A DNA stretch of 64,000 nucleotides from Francisella frigiditurris (GTDB lineage: Bacteria > Pseudomonadota > Gammaproteobacteria > Francisellales > Francisellaceae), in assembly GCF_001880225.1 (NCBI RefSeq), contig NZ_CP009654.1, positions 744,001 through 808,000 on the forward strand, given 5' to 3'. The notes beneath the pieces are model-generated. The model was not told where the DNA came from, did no database searches, and was given only the letters and a program-made list of their open reading frames with translations. Positions 8,586 through 17,493 of the stretch are shown piece after piece (positions within the stretch are counted from its first letter, which is position 1; every line of letters starts with the position of its first letter). The translations under genes and the position numbers were made by a program.

Positions 8586-9533
8586 ATGAATTATTTAGAC
8601 TTTGAATCTAAAATAAAAGAAGTGGAAGAGAAAATCACTTCACTGTCTCATATGTTTGAGGATGAAAAAGCAGAAGCAGAGTTAAAAAAGCTTAATAAAA
8701 AAAGATTGGAGCTTATGGAATCAGTTTATTCAAAGCTTACAGATTGGCAAGTAGTTCAATTATCTCGCCATCCAGATAGACCTTATTTTAAGGATTTATT
8801 ACCTTTAGTATTTACTGATTTTCAAGAGCTTCATGGTGATAGGGCTTTTGGTGATGACCTTGCGGTAATAGGAGGCATAGCAAAATTAAATAATAAGCCT
8901 GTTATGGTAATCGGTCAGGAAAAAGGTAGAGATACAAAGAGTAAAATTAAGCATAATTTTGGGATGATGCATCCAGAAGGATATAGAAAAGCTCTTAGAT
9001 TAATGAAACTGGCTGAGAAATTTAATATGCCTATAGTTACATTTATTGATACTCCTGGTGCTTATCCTGGAATTAAAGCTGAAGAAAGAGGTCAGAGTGA
9101 AGCTATTGCTAGAAATCTTTTCGAAATGAGTGCACTTAAAGTTCCTGTAATTTGTCTAGTCATTGGAGAAGGTTGTTCAGGTGGTGCATTGGGAATAGGT
9201 GTTGGTGATAAACTTCTGATGTTGCAGTATAGTTATTTTGCAACAATTTCTCCAGAAGGGTGTGCAACAATATTACATAAAACAGCAGAAAAAGCTTCTG
9301 AAGTAACTAAGATGATGAATATTACATCAGGTAGACTGAAAGAGTTGGGTATTGTTGATGATGTTATTTCTGAGCCATTAGGTGGAGCACATAGAGATTT
9401 TAATGCTACAGCTGAAAATATCAAAAAAGCTTTATCTAAAGAGTTAAATAATTTATGTGGTCTGTCAGTAGATCAAAGAAACTCAATTAGATATAAAAAG
9501 TTAATGTCTTTCGGACAATTTGTTGAAGCTTAA
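8586..9533 (+). CDS. accA: Acetyl-CoA carboxylase carboxyltransferase subunit alpha
   Basis: Alpha subunit of the carboxyltransferase that, with AccD, moves CO2 from carboxybiotin to acetyl-CoA to make malonyl-CoA, the first committed step of fatty acid synthesis. At 315 residues it has the normal length. Conserved blocks include [36 protein letters not shown] and the crotonase-fold oxyanion segment [15 protein letters not shown]. The N-terminal helical coiled segment (1-55) is typical. It has its own promoter and stands alone from the pilin genes downstream. Confidence 0.96.
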   Translation: MNYLDFESKIKEVEEKITSLSHMFEDEKAEAELKKLNKKRLELMESVYSKLTDWQVVQLSRHPDRPYFKDLLPLVFTDFQELHGDRAFGDDLAVIGGIAKLNNKPVMVIGQEKGRDTKSKIKHNFGMMHPEGYRKALRLMKLAEKFNMPIVTFIDTPGAYPGIKAEERGQSEAIARNLFEMSALKVPVICLVIGEGCSGGALGIGVGDKLLMLQYSYFATISPEGCATILHKTAEKASEVTKMMNITSGRLKELGIVDDVISEPLGGAHRDFNATAENIKKALSKELNNLCGLSVDQRNSIRYKKLMSFGQFVEA

Positions 9534-9634
9534 TTTCCTAATTATTTATTCTTATATTTCGTTGTTTACTTTCTAGAAATACTTAAGCTAAAAGTTTAAT
9601 ATATATGATAGTTTTCTTTATGTTAAATTAATTC

Positions 9635-10054
9635 ATGAAGCTATCAGTTATAAACAAAAATAGAGGTATGGCTTTAATTGAAGCTTTGATTGCTTCATTG
9701 ATTTTATTATTTGCCTTTTCTGCTGCGATTATGATTGTTGGTAGTATTTTAGCTAGTATGAGTATTGAAAATAAACGTGATCAGATAGCTGGAGAATTAG
9801 ATAAAAGAGTGAATGAGTATAGATTGTCAGGTATTTTTGATCTTAATAAAGATGGAGAAGTCATTTTTATACAGAAAGATGTTACTGATCAAGAAATAAA
9901 AAAGGCGGAACAACTTAAAGATATTAAAGTTACAAATAAACAAAACTACCGAATAGTTAGATTCTATGCTTTAGATGAGGCATCGGGTATTAAAGAATCT
10001 ATTACAGTAGTTGAGCAGCCAAAAAATAATAATAAAAATGAAATTAAATCGTAG
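9635..10054 (+). CDS. Type IV pilin-like minor pilin, PilV-like
   Basis: A 139-residue prepilin. A short basic leader MKLSVINKNRG precedes a prepilin peptidase site (Gly-Met) and the hydrophobic helix MALIEALIASLILLFAF, with Glu at +5 of the mature chain, as needed for processing and assembly. The remainder is small and charged. It starts a three-gene block of pilin-like proteins (9635, 10038, 10986), probably minor components that prime type IV pilus or type II-like pseudopilus assembly. PilV is the closest type by size and the I-E-A-L-I-A helix; exact identity is uncertain. Confidence 0.75.
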   Translation: MKLSVINKNRGMALIEALIASLILLFAFSAAIMIVGSILASMSIENKRDQIAGELDKRVNEYRLSGIFDLNKDGEVIFIQKDVTDQEIKKAEQLKDIKVTNKQNYRIVRFYALDEASGIKESITVVEQPKNNNKNEIKS

Positions 10055-10982
10055 ATTAAATGGTTTTTCTCTTGTTGAGCTTATGGTTGCTATGGTTGTG
10101 GCAGCTATAGTTATGAGCATGGCTATAGGAATATACATTTCTATAAAAAAAGAATATAAAAAGATTAATAAGATTCAAGAAGAGAACTCTACTCAATTAG
10201 TTGTTAAACAAGCATTATATAACACTATAAAAAATGGTGGTTTCAATTTAAGGTTTGGCTATTTATCTCACCACTTTGTAGACAAAACGGGAGATTATCT
10301 TGATGTCTTTGGTAAGTATGGAGCTATTACGATAGGACAACTTCCTGTTCCATCATCAAGCCTTCCAGAGTCGCTTCAATCTGGCGCATGTAGGTATGAG
10401 CAAGAAAAATGTTTTCAGCCAGGTACAGATTATTTAATGCTTCAAAGAGATGATGGAGATGCTACACTTTCTGGGGCTCCTGAAGCAAATATTCTAAAAG
10501 TAAGTGAAGAAGTTAAGCAAGCGTTACAAATAACACAAGATAATTATCTATTGATATGTAATGAAGCAGAGTGTGATTTGGCAAAAGTATTTTCAACTGA
10601 AAATGAAGGGGAGGTGGCTCTAACAGCACCACTTACTGGAAATTTCAAAGCTGGAGATTACATTGGTAAATATTCCTTAGATATTTACTATGTGGCAGAT
10701 TCGGGGAAAACTGATGAGAATAATGAGCCAATATATTCACTTTATGTATATATAAAACAAGGATCTGATGAGGGGACTTCTTATGAGCTTGTTAGTGGAA
10801 TTAGTGATTTCACTATAGAATACGTTTCTAGGAAGTTTTTGAAAAATGGTCAGCGAGTTACTTGGGAAAAAGTTAAGGAAGCTTATGTAGATATCGATTC
10901 TAAAAATATAGCAGCCTTAAAATTTTCTTTTAAAATAAAAGACAGAAATTTTGAGCAAATAGTGTTATTGGATAAGGTGTAG
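10038..10982 (+). CDS. Type IV pilin-like minor pilin, PilW-like
   Basis: I take ATG at 10038 (314 residues), which gives the compact leader MKLNRRLNG followed by FSLVELMVAMVVAAIVM, a classic class III signal with Gly-Phe cleavage and Glu at +5. A TTG further upstream at 10011 would lengthen the leader without support. The start lies inside the last 17 nt of the preceding pilin gene, so translation is probably coupled. The long C-terminal domain with CRYEQEKC and CNEAEC cysteine pairs fits a PilW-like pilus protein. It ends 3 nt before the next gene. Confidence 0.75.
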   Translation: MKLNRRLNGFSLVELMVAMVVAAIVMSMAIGIYISIKKEYKKINKIQEENSTQLVVKQALYNTIKNGGFNLRFGYLSHHFVDKTGDYLDVFGKYGAITIGQLPVPSSSLPESLQSGACRYEQEKCFQPGTDYLMLQRDDGDATLSGAPEANILKVSEEVKQALQITQDNYLLICNEAECDLAKVFSTENEGEVALTAPLTGNFKAGDYIGKYSLDIYYVADSGKTDENNEPIYSLYVYIKQGSDEGTSYELVSGISDFTIEYVSRKFLKNGQRVTWEKVKEAYVDIDSKNIAALKFSFKIKDRNFEQIVLLDKV

Positions 10983-10985
10983 TAA

Positions 10986-12722
10986 ATGAGATTATATAAA
11001 GATCAAAAGGGATCTGTTTTAGTCATGGCTTTGATCTTCTCATTTATTGTAATGGCGACTATTGCAGCACTTTTGTATTCAGCTAAGATAGGATTATTAA
11101 CGACTAGAAGTATTGTAAAGCAAGAAACTAAGGAGTTTTTTGGCGAGACATATTTGAATCAAAATATTAATAATATTGATTTTACAACAACAAATGAACA
11201 TAGTGTGGTTGGACACATATACAAAGTTGAAGTAGATGAATCTAAAACGGAATCTTTTTTTCATGAAAATAATAATGCTGAACTATATCAGAGCGAAGAA
11301 TATTATAGTTATCTATCTTTATTTAAAGGGTATGATCTTAAAGATGAATTAGAATTTTCAAGGAAAATTATTTTTAATAAATTAGTGGCTAATTCCTACC
11401 TTAAATATGATGAGGAATATACCCCAATAAATGTTCCTCTTCTTAGCTTGGCAAATATAACTGATCCTAATGAAATTAAATATAGGCTCAATGATGATAA
11501 AAAAATAGATGATGAAGAAAAGGGCTATATAGGATATATAAAGAAAAACAAGGATACTTTAAGCTTTAATACTAGCTCCGGTTCTAACGATATAATTGTT
11601 CCAAAAGATTTAAGTGAGAAGTATAAAGTTCTATTGGGTTGGAATTTGGAGGATGGGAGATGGTATATTTTTATTGCACTTTATGATTCTGAGAAAATAT
11701 TTATAACTTCAACTTCATTGAGAAATCTTATGGATGATCCATTAGAAACAACTACTGATCTAGAGAAGTGGGAGCAAGTAATAAGTGATCCTGATGGTTT
11801 TGAGAAAGTAAAAAATAGAATTTTAAAAGATAATATTCTACAAGCAGTATGGTATTATGATCAACCTGATGAAGCCCCTAGTCTTTTAGTTTCTAGAAAA
11901 AATGAAAAAACTAAAATGGGAAGCTCAAAGAAAAGTAAAAGTGTTAGTGAGCTTGAGTTTTATAATGTTAAATATGATACTCGTAAACAAAAGTATGAGG
12001 CAAATTTTTCAGATTCTTTAAGTTTTAGAAATAGAGAAATAAAAGAAGAAAGTACTTATATGCTTGTTCCTGACCTTCAAGCAAATTTAAATGCTAGTAC
12101 AGTCATATTGTTTTACCCTTATGATACTAGTCCTGAATTAACTAGTGTAAGTGATTTTAACTATAGCGGAGATTACAAAATAGGTAGAGGTCTTTCTACA
12201 TATATAGCTGCAAAAGAATTTGGTAAACCATCCATGGTTTCAAAAAATCAAGCAAATCAGGGTTATATTACAGTATATGACAAAGATACAGTCCATCAGT
12301 ATGAATATACAACAGGAGTAGCAAATCTAAAAGATAAGAAAGATAAAACTTATTTTGGTGAGAAAATATCAATGGTGGTTCCAAAATTTGGATATAACTT
12401 CGTCTTTACAAATAAGAAAATACATCAAAATGATTTTAAGTTAAATGAAATAAGAGCAATTGATGTAGAAGGTGATGTATCAGCTCCACAATTTCTTATG
12501 GGGTTGGATAAGGGTGATTCTGCTAATTATGGCAAAGTTTATATTTCACCTAATGGACTTAAACAAAAAGCAGCAGCTACTCTTGAAGAGCAGCCAAGTG
12601 ATGGAGATGATAAAGCCTCAGAGAATAAAAAAGAAGACAAAAAAGATGGCTCTTTTGGAAATATATATTTAGATATTCGTGACTTATATCCTTTGGGTGT
12701 AGTGCGAATATTCTCTAATTAA
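10986..12722 (+). CDS. Large pilin-like protein lacking Glu5, PilX/GspK-like tip candidate
   Basis: A 578-residue protein with a pilin-type N-terminus: leader MRLYKDQKG followed by SVLVMALIFSFIVMATIAALL. Position 5 after the Gly is Met, not the Glu that nearly all pilins need for docking onto the filament. GspK-type pseudopilins also lack Glu5 and cap the tip. The rest is a large, mostly soluble domain with no motif I recognise and a charged low-complexity segment near residues 538-560 (Asp, Glu and Lys). It follows two minor pilin genes with a 3-nt gap, so it is probably the tip or adhesive subunit of the same filament; that is inference. Confidence 0.65.
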   Translation: MRLYKDQKGSVLVMALIFSFIVMATIAALLYSAKIGLLTTRSIVKQETKEFFGETYLNQNINNIDFTTTNEHSVVGHIYKVEVDESKTESFFHENNNAELYQSEEYYSYLSLFKGYDLKDELEFSRKIIFNKLVANSYLKYDEEYTPINVPLLSLANITDPNEIKYRLNDDKKIDDEEKGYIGYIKKNKDTLSFNTSSGSNDIIVPKDLSEKYKVLLGWNLEDGRWYIFIALYDSEKIFITSTSLRNLMDDPLETTTDLEKWEQVISDPDGFEKVKNRILKDNILQAVWYYDQPDEAPSLLVSRKNEKTKMGSSKKSKSVSELEFYNVKYDTRKQKYEANFSDSLSFRNREIKEESTYMLVPDLQANLNASTVILFYPYDTSPELTSVSDFNYSGDYKIGRGLSTYIAAKEFGKPSMVSKNQANQGYITVYDKDTVHQYEYTTGVANLKDKKDKTYFGEKISMVVPKFGYNFVFTNKKIHQNDFKLNEIRAIDVEGDVSAPQFLMGLDKGDSANYGKVYISPNGLKQKAAATLEEQPSDGDDKASENKKEDKKDGSFGNIYLDIRDLYPLGVVRIFSN

Positions 12723-12730
12723 GGTTTAAA

Positions 12731-13612
12731 ATGTTAGAAAAAATAAATACAGAAAAAAGAAATATTCGTAGCATGAACTTAGACTCAATGAGTGTGCTTG
12801 AAGCAGTAAAACTTATGATAGATGAAGAAGTTAATGTTATAAAAGCTTTAGAAAGTCAGCAAGTTAATATTTCAAAGGCTATTGAGAAAACAACAAACGC
12901 ACTTAGAAATGGTGGAAGAATTATTTATATTGGTGCAGGTACTAGTGGACGATTGGGGATATTAGATGCTGTTGAATGTCCACCAACCTTTGGTGTGGAT
13001 TATAATACTGTGATTGGATTAATTGCTGGTGGTGAAGAAGCATTTATAAAAGCTCAAGAAGGTGTTGAGGATATTGCTGAAGCTGCAGAAAAAGATTTAA
13101 AAGATATAAATGTGAATAGTAAGGATGTTGTAATAGGATTAGCGGCAAGTGGTAGAACTCCTTATGTTATAGGAGGGCTTAGATATGCTAACAGTATTGG
13201 AGCAGATACTATTGCAATAAGTTGTAGTGGGAATGCTGAAATCTCAAAAGAAGCAAGTTTAGCTATAGAAGCTATTTCTGGCCCAGAGGTTTTAACGGGA
13301 TCTACTAGATTGAAAGCTGGAACAACACAAAAATTAATATTAAATATGATTTCTACATTATCTATGGTTTCTATAGGTAAGGTTTATCAGAATCTGATGG
13401 TAGATGTGAAACCAAGTAATAATAAGCTTGTAGAGAGAGCAAAAAGAATAATAATTGAAGCTACAGGTGTGAGTTATAGTACTGCAGAGCAAGCTTATGA
13501 AAAAGCTGGAAAGTCTGTAAAAACTGCTATAGTAATGATTTTAAATGATTGTGATTATGCTCAAGCTTTGGCAATATTAAGTAAGAATAATAATTTTATA
13601 GTTAAGAAGTGA
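12731..13612 (+). CDS. murQ: N-acetylmuramic acid 6-phosphate etherase
   Basis: Cleaves the lactyl ether of MurNAc-6-phosphate to GlcNAc-6-phosphate and D-lactate during cell-wall recycling. The SIS domain contains the family signature YIGAGTSGRLGILDAVECPP and the block AASGRTPYVIGGLRYA. The segment STRLKAGTTQKLILNMIST is also diagnostic. At 293 residues it has the usual length. It follows the pilin block by 8 nt and is 3 nt ahead of a DUF4124 gene. Since no sugar phosphotransferase is seen here, its substrate most likely comes from AnmK elsewhere (inference). Confidence 0.93.
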   Translation: MLEKINTEKRNIRSMNLDSMSVLEAVKLMIDEEVNVIKALESQQVNISKAIEKTTNALRNGGRIIYIGAGTSGRLGILDAVECPPTFGVDYNTVIGLIAGGEEAFIKAQEGVEDIAEAAEKDLKDINVNSKDVVIGLAASGRTPYVIGGLRYANSIGADTIAISCSGNAEISKEASLAIEAISGPEVLTGSTRLKAGTTQKLILNMISTLSMVSIGKVYQNLMVDVKPSNNKLVERAKRIIIEATGVSYSTAEQAYEKAGKSVKTAIVMILNDCDYAQALAILSKNNNFIVKK

Positions 13613-13615
13613 AAT

Positions 13616-14029
13616 ATGAAAAAAGTATTTTTTTTAATAATGTTTATAGGTTTTTCAACTTCTTTTGCAGATACTGTCTATGAGTGGAATGATAAAGGAA
13701 CACCTACTTTTTCAAATAAACAACCAGATAGTAAAAAAACTACTAATGTGACAAGTGTAAATGTAGATGATCAGCCAGTTACAAAAATTGATACAGTTAA
13801 TGTAAATAAGCAAATGCTGGATGACATTAAACATAGTGCAGAGGGTTATGTTTCAAATGGTAATCCATATACTCTACAGGGTGAATTCCCTGCTGGATTT
13901 ACAGATAACTATTTTGATTTCTATGGTAGAAACTTTGGTTATAACCACTTGATGTCTTCTAATATGCAAATGGGTATTATGAACTATAATGCTAGAAATA
14001 ATGATAAGCTAATGGGAACATCATATTAA
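13616..14029 (+). CDS. Exported DUF4124-domain protein
   Basis: A 137-residue protein with a signal peptide (MKKVFFLIMFIGFSTSFA, cleavage after residue 18) and the DUF4124 opening DTVYEWNDKGTPTFSNKQP. The C-terminal half is rich in Asn, Tyr, Met and Gly without a known domain. It lies 3 nt after murQ, suggesting cotranscription, and overlaps the convergent HAD phosphatase gene by 9 nt. Probably periplasmic or surface-associated; no activity can be assigned. A second DUF4124 gene lies at the left window edge. Confidence 0.75.
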   Translation: MKKVFFLIMFIGFSTSFADTVYEWNDKGTPTFSNKQPDSKKTTNVTSVNVDDQPVTKIDTVNVNKQMLDDIKHSAEGYVSNGNPYTLQGEFPAGFTDNYFDFYGRNFGYNHLMSSNMQMGIMNYNARNNDKLMGTSY

Positions 14030-14680
14030 GTCTTTAAGTTCAATAAGATTATCTATGAAAGCAAATGGTTTTAGATCTTTTAGGTTGACTCCATTGTTAT
14101 ATCCATGTGATATTAGAATTGTTTTAACTCCAGCTTCATTAGCACATAAGTAATCATTAATTGAGTCGCCTACCATAATACTTTCTTCTGCTTTTGCATT
14201 TAATTCTTTCATGGCATGTAATAATGGTAATGGATGAGGCTTATAGTATTTAGTAGAATCTCCACCTATAGTGATTTCAAAGAAATCTGAAAGTTTTAAA
14301 TTTGAAATAATTTTAATAGCTGCTTTTTCATCTTTATTAGTTACCAATGCCATTTTTATATTTTTAGATTGAAAATATTCCAATATCTCTAATACATTCG
14401 GAAATAATATTGTATTAGCGCCATCTAGTTGTTTATATGTTTTTGAAACTATTTCTATAGCTTTTGGAGCTATTGTCTCGATATGTCCAAAATCTTCTAT
14501 AAAAAGCGATAAAACTTTTCTAACTGTTGTTGGATAACCTTTGCCGATGATATTTTCTATAGTTTCTATATCTACAGCTGGTAAAGAGAATGTTTCTAAC
14601 ATTTTATTTATAGCTAAGGTGATATCTCTAGATGAACTTATGAGAGTGCCATCAAGGTCAAAAAAAACATTTTTTACCAT
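14021..14680 (-). CDS. gph: HAD-family phosphatase, phosphoglycolate phosphatase-like
   Basis: A 219-residue haloacid dehalogenase hydrolase with all four motifs: nucleophile FFDLDGTLISSS (Asp8 and Asp10), motif II LVTNKD, motif III Lys in YYKPHPLPLLHAM and motif IV GDSINDYLCANEAG. A helical cap domain lies between motif I and II, as in Gph, which clears 2-phosphoglycolate made during repair of oxidative DNA breaks. Substrate is inferred from subfamily resemblance only; other HAD subfamily IA phosphatases look similar. Confidence 0.75.
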   Translation of the reverse strand: MVKNVFFDLDGTLISSSRDITLAINKMLETFSLPAVDIETIENIIGKGYPTTVRKVLSLFIEDFGHIETIAPKAIEIVSKTYKQLDGANTILFPNVLEILEYFQSKNIKMALVTNKDEKAAIKIISNLKLSDFFEITIGGDSTKYYKPHPLPLLHAMKELNAKAEESIMVGDSINDYLCANEAGVKTILISHGYNNGVNLKDLKPFAFIDNLIELKDLI

Positions 14681-14747
14681 ATCATCTTTTATTGAGTAGA
14701 ATATGTTTGTTATTATACAAGAATATAGAAAGTGAGGTTGATTTAAT

Positions 14748-15446
14748 ATGAAAAAACTATTTTTAGGTTCAATGATTGGGGTTTTGGGTATTGGTTTTGC
14801 AGTAGCAGATGAGTGTCATCCGAAGATTGACGAAAGTCAGGCTAATTTTATAGTGGGTTATGGTAGTCTGATAAATGATAAGTCTAGACAGAGAACTAAT
14901 CCGGAAGCAAAAAACGTATATCCTGTAGAAGTTAAGAATTTTAAACGAGTTTGGGGATTAGGATCTGGAGGAAGTTTTAGAGGGACATTCTTGTTAGCAA
15001 TTCCTTCAGAGGGAAGTAGCTTTAATGCTGTGTACTATCCTGTAGATGCAGATGGTGTTTTAGCAGCAGATGAGAGAGAGCATGATTATTGTAGATATAA
15101 ACTTGAACAAAAAGATGTTAAGTCACTAGGGTTGAAAAATTTACCTAAAGGACAATATTGGATTTATGCTACAGACCCTAAAGAAATACATGAAGCAACA
15201 AAAGAATATCCAATTATTCAATCGTATGTTGATCTGTTTATGAATGGGTGTTTGGAGATTCAGGATCGCTATTTAATAAAAGATTACGCAGAGCAGTGTA
15301 TTAAGACAACTGGTCTTTGGAATGAAAACTGGATAAATGACAGGGTGCATCCAAGAAGACCTACTGACTCTACTCCAGGAGCTATTCAAGTAGATAAGTT
15401 ATTAGCTCCTCATTTTAGTAATTACTATAACCACTCGTATGAGTAG
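14748..15446 (+). CDS. Exported gamma-glutamylcyclotransferase-like protein
   Basis: A 232-residue protein with signal peptide (MKKLFLGSMIGVLGIGFAVA, cleaved near residue 20) and a GGCT-like fold. The substrate loop is FIVGYGSLIN, and the putative catalytic Glu lies in AADEREHDYCRY, matching the D-x-R-E-x-x-x-Y-x-R pattern. Cys residues at DECHP, DYC, GCLEI and QCIKT could form disulfides, consistent with a periplasmic location. GGCT enzymes cyclise gamma-glutamyl groups to 5-oxoproline. An exported form might act on glutathione-derived peptides, an important cysteine source for Francisella; that link is inference. Confidence 0.65.
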   Translation: MKKLFLGSMIGVLGIGFAVADECHPKIDESQANFIVGYGSLINDKSRQRTNPEAKNVYPVEVKNFKRVWGLGSGGSFRGTFLLAIPSEGSSFNAVYYPVDADGVLAADEREHDYCRYKLEQKDVKSLGLKNLPKGQYWIYATDPKEIHEATKEYPIIQSYVDLFMNGCLEIQDRYLIKDYAEQCIKTTGLWNENWINDRVHPRRPTDSTPGAIQVDKLLAPHFSNYYNHSYE

Positions 15447-15450
15447 AAAA

Positions 15451-16749
15451 TTATAGTTTCTTTATTTCTATCTCATCGTTAGCTGCTTTGATAACTTTTG
15501 GTGGATAGATTTTGTTTAAAACAATTTTAAGTGTAGATCCCTGTAATAATATAGATAGAACTACTACGATGTAAGTAATGCTTACTATAACGTGTCCTTC
15601 ATCAGGTAGAGCTAAAGCTAGAGCTAAAGATACCCCACCTTTTATTCCAGACCAGCTTATAAGTAAATTATCTTTTGCTGAAATCTTAGAAAGTCTTTTA
15701 TCAACTACTGTAATTGGAATTGAAACACTTATAAATCTAGCAAAAGTTACAATAAATATTCCTATGATTCCTACAATAATTGCACTGTCAGAGAAGTTTA
15801 TGCTAGTTAACTCTAAACCAATTAAGATAAAAAGGAATGAGTTTAGCATGTTATCTATTAATAGCCAAAACCGATCAAGCTTTTTCACTTGGTCAGGGCA
15901 TGATTTTTTAGATTCAACCAATTGATTACCAATAAAGAGTCCCGCAATAACCATGGCAATTGGACCTGATACATTTAAAACATGGGCTATTAAATAACCC
16001 ATACTAGCCACAGCTAAAGTAATAAATATTGCTACTTCTGTATCATTGCTAGTTCTTAAAAATATTAATGCTACTTGTGCAAATATGTATCCTAGGACAA
16101 TACCACCACCAGCTTCAATTAAAATTTGTTTTGTAACTATCCATATATATTCAGCGCCATGATATTCAAGAACGGTAGTGGCTTGGCTAAAGAATACAAT
16201 ATTTGATAAAACAACAAATAGTACGATACCGGTAGCATCATTAAAAAGGGCTTCTCCTACTACTCTGGTTCTAATGTTTGAAGGTATGGATTTGTTATTT
16301 GCTAATGTACTAATTACAGCTATTGGATCTGTTGGGGAAATTAATGCACCAAATACTAAGCAATAGCCAAAGCTTAATTTTACGCTAAGCAATAAACATA
16401 CAAGATAGATCAATGTGCCAGTAAAGAATGTTGAAAGAATTAGGCCAATGCTTGCTAGAGCAAAGATAGCTTTTACCTCTTTTTTTAGGTCAATTATGTT
16501 AAAATGAAGAGCATTAGCAAAAAGCAAAAATGATATCATTCCTTGTAAAACAGTGGATTGGAAATCAAAGCTTGATATTGCTACAACAAACATATTTGTT
16601 TCGCTAAGAAGAGATACGCACAATAATGAAAAGGTTATTGATAGTATTGTTAGCCCAATAGCTTTTGGAAGCTTTAAAAATTTAGTATTTATATAGCTTA
16701 ATAAAGCAGTAATTACAGTTAATAAACTGAAGAGAAAGTATGCATCCAT
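15451..16749 (-). CDS. Na+/H+ antiporter, CPA1 (NhaP) family
   Basis: A 432-residue inner-membrane cation/proton antiporter with about 12-13 helices. Signature segments are FGALISPTDPIAVIS, the ion-binding Asn-Asp pair in GEALFNDATGIVLF, and SGIKGGVSLALALALP. These place it in CPA1 rather than the NhaA or CPA2 groups. The likely role is pH and sodium homeostasis. A short cytoplasmic tail follows the last helix. Substrate selectivity for Na+ or K+ cannot be read from the sequence. Confidence 0.85.
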   Translation of the reverse strand: MDAYFLFSLLTVITALLSYINTKFLKLPKAIGLTILSITFSLLCVSLLSETNMFVVAISSFDFQSTVLQGMISFLLFANALHFNIIDLKKEVKAIFALASIGLILSTFFTGTLIYLVCLLLSVKLSFGYCLVFGALISPTDPIAVISTLANNKSIPSNIRTRVVGEALFNDATGIVLFVVLSNIVFFSQATTVLEYHGAEYIWIVTKQILIEAGGGIVLGYIFAQVALIFLRTSNDTEVAIFITLAVASMGYLIAHVLNVSGPIAMVIAGLFIGNQLVESKKSCPDQVKKLDRFWLLIDNMLNSFLFILIGLELTSINFSDSAIIVGIIGIFIVTFARFISVSIPITVVDKRLSKISAKDNLLISWSGIKGGVSLALALALPDEGHVIVSITYIVVVLSILLQGSTLKIVLNKIYPPKVIKAANDEIEIKKL

Positions 16750-16764
16750 TTTTTATTTTATTCC

Positions 16765-17493
16765 TTACAGACCGCAAGAATACTCCCAGCTACAAGCTTT
16801 TGAGAGTTCTTCTAGTATATTATTATTTTTCTTAAAAAAATCAGACTTTAAAATGGTATCTAGTGTCTGATCACCAAACATATAGGATTTAATTTCATCC
16901 TCTAATTCTATTACTTTTTTTATATCTTTGATAGCTATTTTATTAGCTTCATTTTCTGTTATGTGAATGCATGGTTGACACTCTAAGCTTCTCTCAACCG
17001 ACTGGCAGAAAAGTAAGTCTTTGGTAATATTTTCAATCTCCTTTTTGGAAAGATTAATAAGAGGATACCATACGCTTCTATAATCATATTTTTCCTCTTC
17101 TTCTATATGCTCTTTTAATAAAGCTGAAGCTTTTGATAAATTCTTTCTATGAGGTAATAGAATCGTAGCTTCACAGTCTGGATCTAGCTCATCAATTTTA
17201 TTAAGTAGGGTGATACCTTTTAAGAATCCTGCACACCAGCTAAACTGTTGAGAGGGAAATTGTTTTCTGGCTCTCACAAGTGTTGAGAAGTCATTTTCTG
17301 CAGTTAGATGAAAGTGTTTAATTTTTCTTTTTTCCAACCAATTGAAAACTTCCGTAAGGTATTTATCCCAATTATCAGCTTGAAAACCAGTATTTACTGA
17401 AAGAACACAAAAGTCTTCTTTTAGGTTATTTCTAGCCCACTCTATAAGAGCTATACTATTTATACTAAAATTTGCAATGATAATATTTTTCAT
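16765..17493 (-). CDS. PP-loop ATPase / PAPS reductase-like protein
   Basis: A 242-residue protein with the adenine-nucleotide alpha-hydrolase fold: N-terminal strand and loop ANFSINSIALIEWA in place of the usual S-G-G-K-D-S, then LSVNTGFQADNWDKYL, which matches the D-T-G-x-x-F segment of PAPS reductases. Cysteines occur at FSWCAGFLK, CQSVERSLECQPC and the C-terminus SWEYSCGL, and could bind metal or carry a thiol. The ATG directly follows the trpS stop with no gap, so translation is likely coupled. Reaction unknown; the weak PP-loop argues against a plain sulfate-assimilation enzyme. Confidence 0.55.
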   Translation of the reverse strand: MKNIIIANFSINSIALIEWARNNLKEDFCVLSVNTGFQADNWDKYLTEVFNWLEKRKIKHFHLTAENDFSTLVRARKQFPSQQFSWCAGFLKGITLLNKIDELDPDCEATILLPHRKNLSKASALLKEHIEEEEKYDYRSVWYPLINLSKKEIENITKDLLFCQSVERSLECQPCIHITENEANKIAIKDIKKVIELEDEIKSYMFGDQTLDTILKSDFFKKNNNILEELSKACSWEYSCGL

